DNA from: Lachnospiraceae bacterium
GTDB lineage: Bacteria > Bacillota > Clostridia > Lachnospirales > Lachnospiraceae
Assembly: GCA_022766245.1 (NCBI GenBank)
Contig: JALEPL010000038.1
Location: 1-53,376 of the forward strand
Direction of reading: 5' to 3'
Length of the DNA: 53,376 nt
Shown: piece by piece, positions 36,323-44,066 of the stretch
How positions within the stretch are numbered: the stretch's first letter is position 1
Layout: each line of letters starts with the position of its first letter
Made by a program: the position numbers and the translations under genes
Notes under the pieces: generated by a model
Told to the model about the DNA's origin: nothing
What the model saw: only the letters and a program-made list of their open reading frames with translations
Databases searched by the model: none

Positions 36323-36354
36323 GGTGTTGAACAGGTGCCACTGGACCTAACACC
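36323..36354 (-). other. Bulged hairpin in the leader of the CobW-like gene
   Basis: GGTGTT (36323-36328) and AGGT (36333-36336) pair with ACCT (36345-36348) and AACACC (36349-36354), giving ten pairs with a four-base bulge and an eight-base loop. No T-run follows. It lies 75-105 bases before the GTPase ATG. Confidence 0.4.
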
Positions 36355-36390
36355 CCATCGACGCAGCCGATTTTCATGGGTTTGCGCATC

Positions 36391-36417
36391 GTATCTGTGA
36401 AGATACTGAACAGATAC
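36391..36417 (+). repeat. 27-bp dispersed palindromic repeat, copy B
   Basis: It starts GTATCTGT, has GAAGATACTGA in the middle and ends ACAGATAC, so its eight-base ends are perfectly complementary. It sits 8 bases after the stop of the GH25 gene. It is the most symmetrical of the four copies. Confidence 0.65.
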
Positions 36418-36424
36418 AAAAGAT

Positions 36425-37402
36425 CTACTTTCTCTCAATCCACAGATCCAAGTCCACCGCTCCATCGATGCCATCCACCTTCCCGCTCTCGCTATACTGC
36501 CACACAGTGAAATCGTACGGTGTCTGGGGCAGCGGTTCATAGTCCGCATACCAGATGGGATATTCCGACAACTGAGCCAGATCCAGCTCAAAAGCCTCCC
36601 ACTTCATATTGCTGTAAATCATCACATCGTATCCGGCATCCTGAATCTCCCGGCAAAAGGCCAGTGAGTTTTTTGTAAACTGCTCTCCGCTGACTCCATC
36701 CGTGCGGGAATCATCCCCGATAATGCTCTCCGGGTCATACACCACCGGCAGCTGCAGCTCATATCCCTCCAGCTGTTTCAGCACGAACTGGGCTTCCTCG
36801 ATGGCCTCCTCCTCGTTGATGGCCTGGGAGAAAAAGTACACGCCCACATCCACGCCAGCCTGAGCTGCCTGCTGCATGTTCCGCTGATACTTTTTATCCA
36901 GACAGATATTTCCCGCCTGTCCATAGCCCCGGAATCCCAACCGGATAAATGCAAATTCACAGCCGGAGGCTTTTACCTTTTCCCAATCCACATTTCCCTG
37001 ATAGGCGGACACATCGATGCCCTGTCGGCAGACATAGTCCTCCGCCTCATAGTTCACCCGCTCCTCCTGCCAGCGAAAGGCATCCATGTCATAGGAGTGA
37101 AACGGGAAATCCTCCCGGATTTCTGTCTCATAGTTTTCCCCAAAAGCATCCACAAAATGCAGGATTCGTGGTTCGGCTTCCCTGCCTGTTTCTGTGGAAG
37201 GGGATTCGGGCTGTTCCTCTGTAGCTGCTAATTCCGACTGGCTATCTGTAGCGAAATCCCCCAGCTGATTGTCTGTAGCTGAGTCCCCCGGCTGGATTCC
37301 GTTTCCAGTCTCCCGCTCCACAGATACCGTATTTTCCTTTCCTGCGCAGCCTGTCATAAGCAGGGAGATGGATAATAAAAGTAGTAAACTTTGTTTTCTC
37401 AT
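36425..37402 (-). CDS. Lipoprotein with glycoside hydrolase family 25 (lysozyme-like) domain
   Basis: A 325-residue exported lipoprotein. The signal peptide ends in the lipobox LMTGC (Cys19). A Ser/Thr/Asp/Glu-rich linker with imperfect repeats follows (residues 20-80), then a short unknown segment, then the GH25 muramidase barrel from GIDVSAYQG (128-136) to the end. The catalytic acidic pair is VVYDPE (Asp223, Glu225), and DVGVYFFSQA and YPIWYADY are family landmarks. It should cleave the N-acetylmuramic acid linkage in peptidoglycan while anchored to the outer face of the membrane. The gene has a candidate promoter at 37433-37461. Confidence 0.92.
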   Translation of the reverse strand: MRKQSLLLLLSISLLMTGCAGKENTVSVERETGNGIQPGDSATDNQLGDFATDSQSELAATEEQPESPSTETGREAEPRILHFVDAFGENYETEIREDFPFHSYDMDAFRWQEERVNYEAEDYVCRQGIDVSAYQGNVDWEKVKASGCEFAFIRLGFRGYGQAGNICLDKKYQRNMQQAAQAGVDVGVYFFSQAINEEEAIEEAQFVLKQLEGYELQLPVVYDPESIIGDDSRTDGVSGEQFTKNSLAFCREIQDAGYDVMIYSNMKWEAFELDLAQLSEYPIWYADYEPLPQTPYDFTVWQYSESGKVDGIDGAVDLDLWIERK

Positions 37403-37432
37403 ATTTGACTTTGCATTTTCCTTATCTGATAA

Positions 37433-37461
37433 AATATATCCTGGTTCACGGCGATTTCCAA
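37433..37461 (-). promoter_or_regulatory. Candidate promoter of the GH25 gene
   Basis: On the minus strand TTGGAA (37461-37456), 17 bases, TATATT (37438-37433). The ATG is about 30 bases further on. Confidence 0.5.
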
Positions 37462-37584
37462 TTTCTACCCTAAAACGTTTTCATTTGACCTATAGGGGAG
37501 AGATTGATGATTGGCAATGTACATTGAAAGGAGCATAACACAAGGAAATCTTAAGTGCAATCTTTTTCAGCCACATATAAAGTT

Positions 37585-37632
37585 CAAAAAAGCACAAATC
37601 CATGCAATTTGTTTTGTCAATGGATTTGTGCT
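37585..37632 (-). terminator. Terminator of the three-lipoprotein cluster
   Basis: Read leftward, AGCACAAATCCAT and ATGGATTTGTGCT form a perfect 13-bp stem around a 16-base loop and are followed by a run of six T. A closely related stem occurs at 46727-46770. Confidence 0.85.
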
Positions 37633-37663
37633 GTAAACATAACGCCCGTTCTTTCTATATGTC

Positions 37664-38551
37664 CTACATGGTAATCTCACCTTTTTCTATCTCATAATTA
37701 AACATCTTCATATAGTCATAATGCTCAAAATAAGCTTTTCTGCATTCACTGGGAATATATTCTATGTTTATATAGTCTATTTTTTTAGTACGGTCAATAT
37801 CATGTTGAAGCTCAAATAATATTGTATACTCCTCAGTGTCATATCCCATAAAAATCTGTCTCTCATTACAGAAATTCGGAGTTGATACTTTAATCCATGT
37901 GGGATTACCCCAGTGATTTAAAAACCATCCTATCACATCATAACTCATGCCATCTTCCAGCAATGGAATATTACCGTTTTTCTTATCTGTTGCAAATTCT
38001 TCTACAGATTCATCACATATATCATAAAAATACCAATTATTTTCAATGCATTCTCCAACAGTTTGTTCTTCCTCGCTATAATTCATCACCTCAAGACCAA
38101 GTCCTTCTCCAATACTAAGGTCTTTATAACAAAGAATTTCCCCGTATTTATCCAGTATTTCCTCTTCCGAATACTCTCTGTTACCTGCACATAACAAATC
38201 TTGATGTTGATTGGAAGCACTGATGACATCTTCATACTTTAAAGGAAATGACAAAGAGACCGGGACTTGTTCATACGTATCTGTCAAATAATTAGTAACC
38301 AAATGGTCTGGCATATTTAATGTATCCGGGGTACTGCATTCAAATGAGTCGGATAATAAGTCGTATGTATAGCTAAATGTAGCCGTTTCTTCCGAAACGA
38401 ATGAATCATCCTGTCCTTTTTCACTGTCCTGTGTAATCTCGCTATCTTCTGGCGGCTCAGAAACCTTATCATTATCAGATGCACAGCCAATCACACTAAA
38501 AACAACTAATAACATTGCCACGCAAACTTTTACATATTTACATTTTTTCAA
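37664..38551 (-). CDS. Putative lipoprotein of unknown function
   Basis: 295 residues from a TTG at 38551, chosen because AAAGGAG lies 8 bases upstream and the result is a normal lipoprotein signal: basic start, hydrophobic core, lipobox VIGC with Cys23. The longer frame from 38638 would bury that signal. An acidic low-complexity stretch follows (about 27-60). The mature part is rich in Asp, Glu and Tyr and has no motif I recognise. It is the last gene of a row of three lipoproteins and is followed by a strong terminator. Function is unknown; it may be a surface-exposed binding protein. Confidence 0.75.
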   Translation of the reverse strand: MKKCKYVKVCVAMLLVVFSVIGCASDNDKVSEPPEDSEITQDSEKGQDDSFVSEETATFSYTYDLLSDSFECSTPDTLNMPDHLVTNYLTDTYEQVPVSLSFPLKYEDVISASNQHQDLLCAGNREYSEEEILDKYGEILCYKDLSIGEGLGLEVMNYSEEEQTVGECIENNWYFYDICDESVEEFATDKKNGNIPLLEDGMSYDVIGWFLNHWGNPTWIKVSTPNFCNERQIFMGYDTEEYTILFELQHDIDRTKKIDYINIEYIPSECRKAYFEHYDYMKMFNYEIEKGEITM

Positions 38552-38606
38552 TTCTACGTCTCCTTTGTGTGTTGTCATATCGATGTTATCCTTTATAACT
38601 TCGCAT

Positions 38607-39377
38607 TTATTCTGCAATAATTGTAAATTTATCTTCATCTCCTGCTAATGCTTCCCGTATTACTTCTTCTGTCTGAGAACCAGCCGGTACCCTAATGGTA
38701 CTACCCTCTACACAAGCTCTATCATACTCTTCAAGATTTTCTCCTGTAAAAGTTATATCCGTACAAAGTCCAAAAGCTCCCTCACCAACACTCTTTAAAC
38801 TTGACGGTAAAACTAACTTCTCAAGACTCCTGCTGGAGCATAGAAAAGCGTGTTTGTCGATCTTTACTATTCCATTTCCAAACTCAACTTCTTTTAAGTT
38901 ATCGTTAAACCCTATTCCGTTGTTTCCAATAGCTTTTACTGTGTCAGGGATAACAAGTTTTTCAACTGTTGCATAGGATTTTCCATCTTCATTTAAAGGA
39001 AACACTACACGCATTGAAGAACCAAAGTCAGCAAGTCCAATCATTGATACAGTGTGACCATCAATTTCCTCCGGAATAACCAATGTTTTGTACTGGTCCG
39101 GGTTTTTACACCCATCTATAGTCACATCAGTGTCTGTATTGATTCCATATGACTCCTTATACTCTTCACTATATTTTAATTCAAAATACTCTATGTCTGA
39201 TACTGGCACGGTATCCTCATCTACTGTATCCTGTGCATCTGCCTCCTCTTCAGCTCCCTGAGCCTCTGACTGCGCCACGGTGTCTGTACCCGTCTTGTTT
39301 CCACCTCCGCAGGCTGTGACACCAAACATCATGGCTGCCGATAAAACCATTACTCCGATCCATTTATTTCTCTTCAT
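38607..39377 (-). CDS. Lipoprotein with BspA-like leucine-rich repeats
   Basis: 256 residues. The signal peptide ends in VTAC with Cys23. After an acidic linker there are LRR_5-type repeats, visible as EKLVIPDTVKAIGNNG, LKEVEFGNGIVKIDKHAF and LEKLVLPSSLKSVGEGAFG (about residues 130-215). BspA-like surface proteins mediate protein or host-surface contacts, but this one has few repeats. The signal region is nearly identical, also at DNA level, to that of the next gene upstream. The ATG follows AAGGAG, and the gene lies 20 bases after the upstream lipoprotein gene. Confidence 0.85.
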   Translation of the reverse strand: MKRNKWIGVMVLSAAMMFGVTACGGGNKTGTDTVAQSEAQGAEEEADAQDTVDEDTVPVSDIEYFELKYSEEYKESYGINTDTDVTIDGCKNPDQYKTLVIPEEIDGHTVSMIGLADFGSSMRVVFPLNEDGKSYATVEKLVIPDTVKAIGNNGIGFNDNLKEVEFGNGIVKIDKHAFLCSSRSLEKLVLPSSLKSVGEGAFGLCTDITFTGENLEEYDRACVEGSTIRVPAGSQTEEVIREALAGDEDKFTIIAE

Positions 39378-39397
39378 AAAAATTCTCCTTCCCTAAT

Positions 39398-40726
39398 TTA
39401 CTGTTCTGGATATATTCCATATGTAAATGACCTTAATCCTTTTTCATTCTCATAAATAGAAAGATTCAAAAAGCTACCATTTCCATCTTGATATTGGAGA
39501 ACGCAATAGTCATTGTCTAACACATCACTTTTATTCGCTATGTACATAGGTTGACCATAGGTTTCAAATATAGTTTCTTTACTAGTTCCCCATGTAATTT
39601 CCCCTGGTAACACAATGTCAATGAGTTCACTTTCGCTGTCATTGTATACAACGCTCGATACGGATAAGAGAAATACATCTGTATCTTCATAGTCCACTTT
39701 GCTGTCTTGATAATTCTTTAACCCTACATTATTTATTAAAGAATTTCCATAAGTATCTGATTCAAATTCAATATTGTAAAACCGGGAATTACCTGCAACA
39801 CCGTCAGCAAGAGTTTCCGCCGAATCTTCCTCCAATGTCCAACCATCTGAGATTATATTTTTAATGTTGAAAGGTAATGTACACTCCTGTCCATTATAAG
39901 TAAAGGTCATAGTTTTCCATACATCTGTAGATTCATCGGTCTCTGTATTTTTAACTGCTTTCCCTGAATCCACTGCATTCTCCAGTGTATACCCTTGGGG
40001 CTGATTAATACTACATTGTATATCAATAGGGTCTCTCCATTCATAATAAATCGAAACAACTTTATCTTCTTCAAGACGAAGTTTTGTAATTGAACAAAGA
40101 GTTTGATATTCATAATAACGGGTTCCCTTATCTACATCTTCCGAAAAATCATATGGGGTTCCATAAGCCATTTCAATTTCTTTACTTGTACTGCCAAATG
40201 TAATTCCTTTTGGCAGAATAAGCTCTGGGTATTCAGCTGCCCCATTTGTACTTTCAGATATTCCTGTAATTTTTGTTTCATATACGGGTCTCTCATCATT
40301 ATTGTTATTATAGAATGTAGTTTCTATATGAAAATTAGGGTGATTGTCTTCAAATTTACTAGATTTAAGAGTATAATCACGACTTTTATAGCCCAATAAT
40401 GTTGGGTTTTCTTCATAATCTCTTTGGTAGATATCCCAATCTTTATTTAATTGTGTGTAGTCAAATGGAAGAATATATTTCTGGCCATCGAATATAAACT
40501 CACAATCATCTAATGTATCAGATAGTTCCATATCGGTGACGGTTATCTCCACATTGTCTCTAATACCCTCTGGTATTTGAGGTCCGTCCTCCTCATCACT
40601 GTCAGTAGCCTGAGTACTTGATGATTGAGAAGATGTACCTGTCTCACTGCCAGTACCGCAAGCTGTGACACCAAACACCATAGCTGCCGATAAAACCAAT
40701 AATCCTAATAATTTTTTATTCTTCAT
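39398..40726 (-). CDS. Putative lipoprotein with an internal duplication
   Basis: 442 residues from the ATG at 40726 (GGAGG 8 bases upstream; an earlier in-frame start adds only nine residues). The lipobox is VTAC with Cys23, followed by a Ser/Thr/Asp linker. The mature part contains two related halves, about 75-230 and 272-440. Each begins with a hydrophobic strand pattern (FIFDGQKYILPF versus FTYNGQECTLPF), continues to LPKGITFGSTSKE versus LPGEITWGTSKE, and then YGTPYD versus YGQPMY. I recognise no named family. It is the first gene of the three-lipoprotein row and is divergent from the LytTR regulator gene. Confidence 0.8.
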   Translation of the reverse strand: MKNKKLLGLLVLSAAMVFGVTACGTGSETGTSSQSSSTQATDSDEEDGPQIPEGIRDNVEITVTDMELSDTLDDCEFIFDGQKYILPFDYTQLNKDWDIYQRDYEENPTLLGYKSRDYTLKSSKFEDNHPNFHIETTFYNNNNDERPVYETKITGISESTNGAAEYPELILPKGITFGSTSKEIEMAYGTPYDFSEDVDKGTRYYEYQTLCSITKLRLEEDKVVSIYYEWRDPIDIQCSINQPQGYTLENAVDSGKAVKNTETDESTDVWKTMTFTYNGQECTLPFNIKNIISDGWTLEEDSAETLADGVAGNSRFYNIEFESDTYGNSLINNVGLKNYQDSKVDYEDTDVFLLSVSSVVYNDSESELIDIVLPGEITWGTSKETIFETYGQPMYIANKSDVLDNDYCVLQYQDGNGSFLNLSIYENEKGLRSFTYGIYPEQ

Positions 40727-40843
40727 AATTTTGTTCCTCCATCCTGTATCCACTTGTTCACCGCTTATTCAGCTTAATTCGTCCCCTAATCTTATCACAG
40801 CTTTTTCCTCCGTAGTTTCCTTTTGCCGTGAGCGGTGGATTTA

Positions 40844-40872
40844 TTGACGCAAACGGCGGGATATGCTAGACT
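40844..40872 (+). promoter_or_regulatory. Promoter of the LytTR/GHKL two-component genes
   Basis: TTGACG (40844-40849), 17 bases, TAGACT (40867-40872). The regulator ATG is about 50 bases downstream. A seven-base inverted repeat, CACCGCT (40759) and AGCGGTG (40831), lies just upstream in the divergent gap. Confidence 0.55.
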
Positions 40873-40924
40873 TATCCATTATATTAGGGCCAAAAAAGCA
40901 TACAAAACGATAAGGAATTTTACT

Positions 40925-41620
40925 ATGCGAATTGCAATTTGCGATGACGAAGAATATTTTGTGGAATACATCCGGGAAATACTATGGCATGAATTGGACA
41001 ATCAGATTGACACCTTTTTAAATCCGGTGGATCTCCTTCAAAAATACCAGGAAGGAGCAACCTACGATGTGATATTCTGTGACATCATGATGGAACCCTA
41101 TGATGGCATTGAAACCGCACGGAGAATCCGTGCACTGGACTCCAATGTGATTTTGGTCTATCTGACTTCGAATTTGGAATACGCACCGCTTGGCTACGAA
41201 GTCCATGCCTTTCGTTACCTGTTAAAGCCGGTGACAAAAGAAGCCCTTTTTTCCGTGATGCAGGAGGTAAAAAAAGAACTTTGCCCACCTTCCAAAATCT
41301 TATTAAAAACACCGGATGGCTCCTTTCTGATTCCATGGGAGGAAATTCTATATTTGGAGACTACGGATAAGGACACACAGATTTTTTTCGAAAATGATAC
41401 TTATTCCCTGCGAAAGGGGTTGAACGAATTCGAAGAGGAGCTGTCGGCTTTTCCTTTTTACCGGATTCATCGTAAATATCTGGTGAATCTGACACATATC
41501 CGGGAATTTGATGACACCAGATTAACCCTGGACAATGGCGTCACACTTTCCATCAGCCGGAGGAAAAGCAAGGGTTTTCAAAATTCCTTTGAACAATACT
41601 TAAGGGGAGGTCTCCGCTAA
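40925..41620 (+). CDS. LytTR-family response regulator (AgrA-like)
   Basis: 231 residues from the ATG at 40925 (AAGGAA upstream; the frame is open further left but lacks a start signal). The receiver domain has CDDEE (residues 6-10), the phospho-acceptor Asp53 in FCDIMMEPYDG and the Lys of LLKPVT. Residues about 130-225 are a LytTR DNA-binding domain (LYLETTDKDTQIFF, then FYRIHRKYLVNL). Such regulators control cell-surface, bacteriocin or quorum genes. The next gene, its kinase, overlaps by one base. The divergent lipoprotein cluster is a plausible target. Confidence 0.92.
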   Translation: MRIAICDDEEYFVEYIREILWHELDNQIDTFLNPVDLLQKYQEGATYDVIFCDIMMEPYDGIETARRIRALDSNVILVYLTSNLEYAPLGYEVHAFRYLLKPVTKEALFSVMQEVKKELCPPSKILLKTPDGSFLIPWEEILYLETTDKDTQIFFENDTYSLRKGLNEFEEELSAFPFYRIHRKYLVNLTHIREFDDTRLTLDNGVTLSISRRKSKGFQNSFEQYLRGGLR

Positions 41621-42918
41621 TGGCTGCCATACTTTTTTCGATTCTAATCAATGCATGTGCCGGTTTTAATATTTTACTGATTATGCAGTATATCTTCTCC
41701 GGGCACACCATATTAACAGACAAACAGCTTGGAATTTCTGCATTACTTTGCCTTCTCTCTGTCACGATTCCCGAATTTCTTCCCTTTGCAGGTACCAGCT
41801 GGGTTTCCCTGTTCGTCTTCTTAGGGCCGGTGCTGTCTGTACTGTTTCTCAGCCGGAAGCGGCTTGGGGATCTGAGTTTATTGTTGCCCAGTATCGCCCT
41901 TTATTTCGCCACACAGATTATTCCCGAATTCCTGTTATCATGCATTTTTCCATCGTTAGAAAAGCAACTTACCGTCTTTGGCGTAACATCCACCCCTGCC
42001 ACACTCTTCGGAGACTTTATTTTGCTGGTGGTTTTACTTGCTTTACGTCATGTTCTGAAAAAATACCAATTCACCATGAATCTTTCCGGAAAAGAAATTG
42101 TGGGTGCCATGTTTTTATTCTTCTTTTGTTTTGCAGACGCTTTTCTCCTTAGAATGGTGGAGTTATCCGTTCCAAGCGGGTCCAGCCAAATCATTTGGAA
42201 ATTACTGATTTTTGCTGCACTGATTTTTGGAATTCTATACTACTTCTATCTGCTTGCGGAAAACCGCATCCGCATTTACCGGGAAAGTATGGCCTTTTCC
42301 GAAAAGGAATACCTTAAAAGTCAACTCTCCGCCCTGCAGGATGTAAAAGAAAACGAAGAGGAAACCCGGCGGATGCGCCATGATATAAAGAATCATCTGG
42401 CAGTCATCGAGACCTTATGTGAAAGCAGAAAATATGATGAAGTCCGCAGCTATGTGGAAAAGCTGAGTGGCTCTTTTTCCCCTTCCGGTAAAATGCTGAC
42501 GGGAAATCAGATTGCAGATTCCATCGTGAACCAGAAAATGAAAATTGCAACGGAAGCAGGCATCGATTTTTCCTTTCAGGGAAACTTTTCCTCCCTGGAG
42601 CATATGGATGGACCTGACATTTGCGGCCTTTTGGCAAACGCTTACGACAATGCCATCGAAGCCTGCTTAGGACAGGAAAATGCCTATATCCGAACCAGCG
42701 CTGCCGCCACAAAAAACTACATTACCATTGAAATACGTAATTCTGTCGCCAAAAAAATCCGGATTTCCAACAATCGTGTAACCACCACAAAGGCAGACAG
42801 GAACGCACATGGTTACGGTTTGGAGATCATGAAACGCATTGCCGGAAAATACCATGGAAAATGCGCTTTTTTCTGCTCGGATACGGAATTCTCTGTCACC
42901 ATTTTTCTGCTGACATAA
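41620..42918 (+). CDS. GHKL sensor histidine kinase (AgrC-like)
   Basis: 432 residues. About six membrane segments occupy residues 1-210. A cytoplasmic helix then carries the phospho-acceptor His254 in MRHDIKNHL. A GHKL ATPase with NAYDNAIEAC and GYGLEIMKRIAGKYHG follows. The class normally senses a peptide or envelope signal through the membrane region. The ATG overlaps the stop of the LytTR gene (TAATG). No AgrD-like peptide or AgrB-like processing gene is evident next to it, so the ligand is unknown. Confidence 0.92.
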   Translation: MAAILFSILINACAGFNILLIMQYIFSGHTILTDKQLGISALLCLLSVTIPEFLPFAGTSWVSLFVFLGPVLSVLFLSRKRLGDLSLLLPSIALYFATQIIPEFLLSCIFPSLEKQLTVFGVTSTPATLFGDFILLVVLLALRHVLKKYQFTMNLSGKEIVGAMFLFFFCFADAFLLRMVELSVPSGSSQIIWKLLIFAALIFGILYYFYLLAENRIRIYRESMAFSEKEYLKSQLSALQDVKENEEETRRMRHDIKNHLAVIETLCESRKYDEVRSYVEKLSGSFSPSGKMLTGNQIADSIVNQKMKIATEAGIDFSFQGNFSSLEHMDGPDICGLLANAYDNAIEACLGQENAYIRTSAAATKNYITIEIRNSVAKKIRISNNRVTTTKADRNAHGYGLEIMKRIAGKYHGKCAFFCSDTEFSVTIFLLT

Positions 42919-42989
42919 CGGCAAAGGCTTCCCCTCAACCTTCCGAAGTCCCCGCCTTCCCGTTACTGCCTTCGCAGACGCTGTCTTTA

Positions 42990-43018
42990 TTGACAAACCC
43001 TGCTAAAAGTTATATTAT
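42990..43018 (+). promoter_or_regulatory. Near-consensus sigma-A promoter of the crotonase gene
   Basis: Perfect TTGACA (42990-42995), 17 bases, TATTAT (43013-43018). With the AGGAGGG ribosome site further down, it predicts strong expression. Confidence 0.8.
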
Positions 43019-43079
43019 TATATTTATCTGAAACTTTGTTAAGAAATTATCAATTTTACAATCAGGAGGGTACATATCC

Positions 43080-43874
43080 ATGAACAACTTAACACTTACT
43101 GTGGAAAACGAAATCGCTGTTCTTGCTATTTCCAGACCGGCAGCATTAAACGCACTGAACTCTGAGACATTGGACGAGTTAAACGAAGTCCTGACAGAGA
43201 TTGAGGGAAGAGACGATGTGAAGGTCGTAATTCTTACCGGTGGTCCGGACAAGAAGGGCAACGAGTTCAAGTCCTTTGTTGCAGGTGCTGACATCGCAGA
43301 GATGGTTAACTTTAGCGCAGCTGAAGCAAGAGCATTCGGCATCAAGGCATCTGCTCCATTCTTCAAGCTGATGAATATGCGTCAGGTTACCATCGCAGCA
43401 ATCAATGGTTTCGCTTTGGGCGGTGGCTGCGAGATCGCAATGGCATGTGATATCCGCATTGCTTCTGACAACGCTATTTTCGCTCAGCCTGAGTGCGGAC
43501 TTGGTATCATCCCCGGATTTGGTGGAACTCAGAGACTGGCTCGTCTGGTTGGTATGGGTCGTGCAAAGGAAATGATCTTTACCTGCGACAATATCGATGC
43601 AAACGAAGCATACCGCATCGGTCTGGTAAACAAGGTAGTTGCTAAGGAAGAGCTGATGGACACCGCAAAGGCTATGGCAGCAAAGATCATCTCCAAGGGA
43701 AGCTACGCAGTTTCCATCGCGAAGGCTGCTATCAACAATGGTTATGATATGGATATTAAGAATGCCGTTGAGATGGAGGCAAACTTATTCGGAGTTACCT
43801 GCTCTACTCACGACAAGACAGAGGGAATGACCGCATTCTTAGAGAAGCGTGCAGCAGACCTGACTGATTTCTAA
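43080..43874 (+). CDS. crt: Crotonase-family enoyl-CoA hydratase (3-hydroxybutyryl-CoA dehydratase type)
   Basis: A 264-residue crotonase. LAISRPAALNALN opens the fold, FVAGADIAEM forms part of the oxyanion pocket, ALGGGCEIAMACD carries one catalytic Glu, and PECGLGIIPGFGGTQRL carries the second. This arrangement fits hydration/dehydration of short enoyl-CoA, in Clostridia typically crotonyl-CoA formation in butyrate synthesis. The usual partners thl, hbd, bcd and etfAB are absent here, so the gene stands alone with a strong promoter and terminator. Its codon use looks more biased than that of its neighbours, fitting a highly expressed enzyme. The exact chain-length preference is not readable. 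Confidence 0.9.
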   Translation: MNNLTLTVENEIAVLAISRPAALNALNSETLDELNEVLTEIEGRDDVKVVILTGGPDKKGNEFKSFVAGADIAEMVNFSAAEARAFGIKASAPFFKLMNMRQVTIAAINGFALGGGCEIAMACDIRIASDNAIFAQPECGLGIIPGFGGTQRLARLVGMGRAKEMIFTCDNIDANEAYRIGLVNKVVAKEELMDTAKAMAAKIISKGSYAVSIAKAAINNGYDMDIKNAVEMEANLFGVTCSTHDKTEGMTAFLEKRAADLTDF

Positions 43875-43895
43875 TTGAAACATGAATCATAGAGT

Positions 43896-43938
43896 CGCCA
43901 CCGGAACAGGCTTTGCGCCATGTGCCGGTGGCGTTTTT
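43896..43938 (+). terminator. Terminator of the crotonase gene
   Basis: CGCCACCGG (43896-43904) pairs with CCGGTGGCG (43925-43933), followed by five T. Confidence 0.88.
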
Positions 43939-43968
43939 AGGAGGAACGCTTATGAACGAAGTTCATAA
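43939..43968 (+). repeat. Direct repeat, first copy: ribosome site plus start of proC
   Basis: A 30-base segment, AGGAGGAACGCTT followed by ATGAACGAAGTTCATAA, identical to 44037-44066. It carries a Shine-Dalgarno, an ATG and the codons MNEVH. Here it opens a 27-codon upstream frame; the second copy opens proC. Confidence 0.85.
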
Positions 43969-44035
43969 CTCTCATGCGTTCCGACGACCTGGCAGGTACG
44001 TTTGCGCATCAAACGTGCCTGCCGCTACATCTTAA
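43952..44035 (+). CDS. Possible 27-residue leader peptide upstream of proC
   Basis: An ATG behind a perfect AGGAGG starts a frame of 27 codons ending TAA at 44033-44035, 14 bases before the proC ATG. The peptide begins with the same five residues as ProC (MNEVH) because the start region is duplicated; the rest is Arg/Ala-rich without proline enrichment. Its 3' half contains a strong hairpin (43991-44023). It may be a by-product of the duplication or an upstream frame that tunes proC translation. Confidence 0.3.
   Translation: MNEVHNSHAFRRPGRYVCASNVPAATS
43991..44023 (+). other. Strong 14-bp hairpin in the proC leader
   Basis: GGCAGGTACGTTTG (43991-44004) and CAAACGTGCCTGCC (44010-44023) pair with one G-U and a five-base loop. 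No T-run follows. It lies between the duplicated start regions. Confidence 0.65.
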
Positions 44036-44036
44036 C

Positions 44037-44066
44037 AGGAGGAACGCTTATGAACGAAGTTCATAA
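44037..44066 (+). repeat. Direct repeat, second copy: ribosome site plus start of proC
   Basis: Identical to 43939-43968. The ATG at 44050 is the proC start. TATGAAC and GTTCATA around it are complementary with a three-base loop, so the start codon can be held in a short stem. Confidence 0.85.

Noticed and set aside
36250-36591. N-terminal extension of the CobW-like protein
   Set aside because: The upstream in-frame residues are Arg/Trp/Ser-rich and random looking, and they overlap the GH25 gene in another frame; Walker A sits right after the ATG at 36249.
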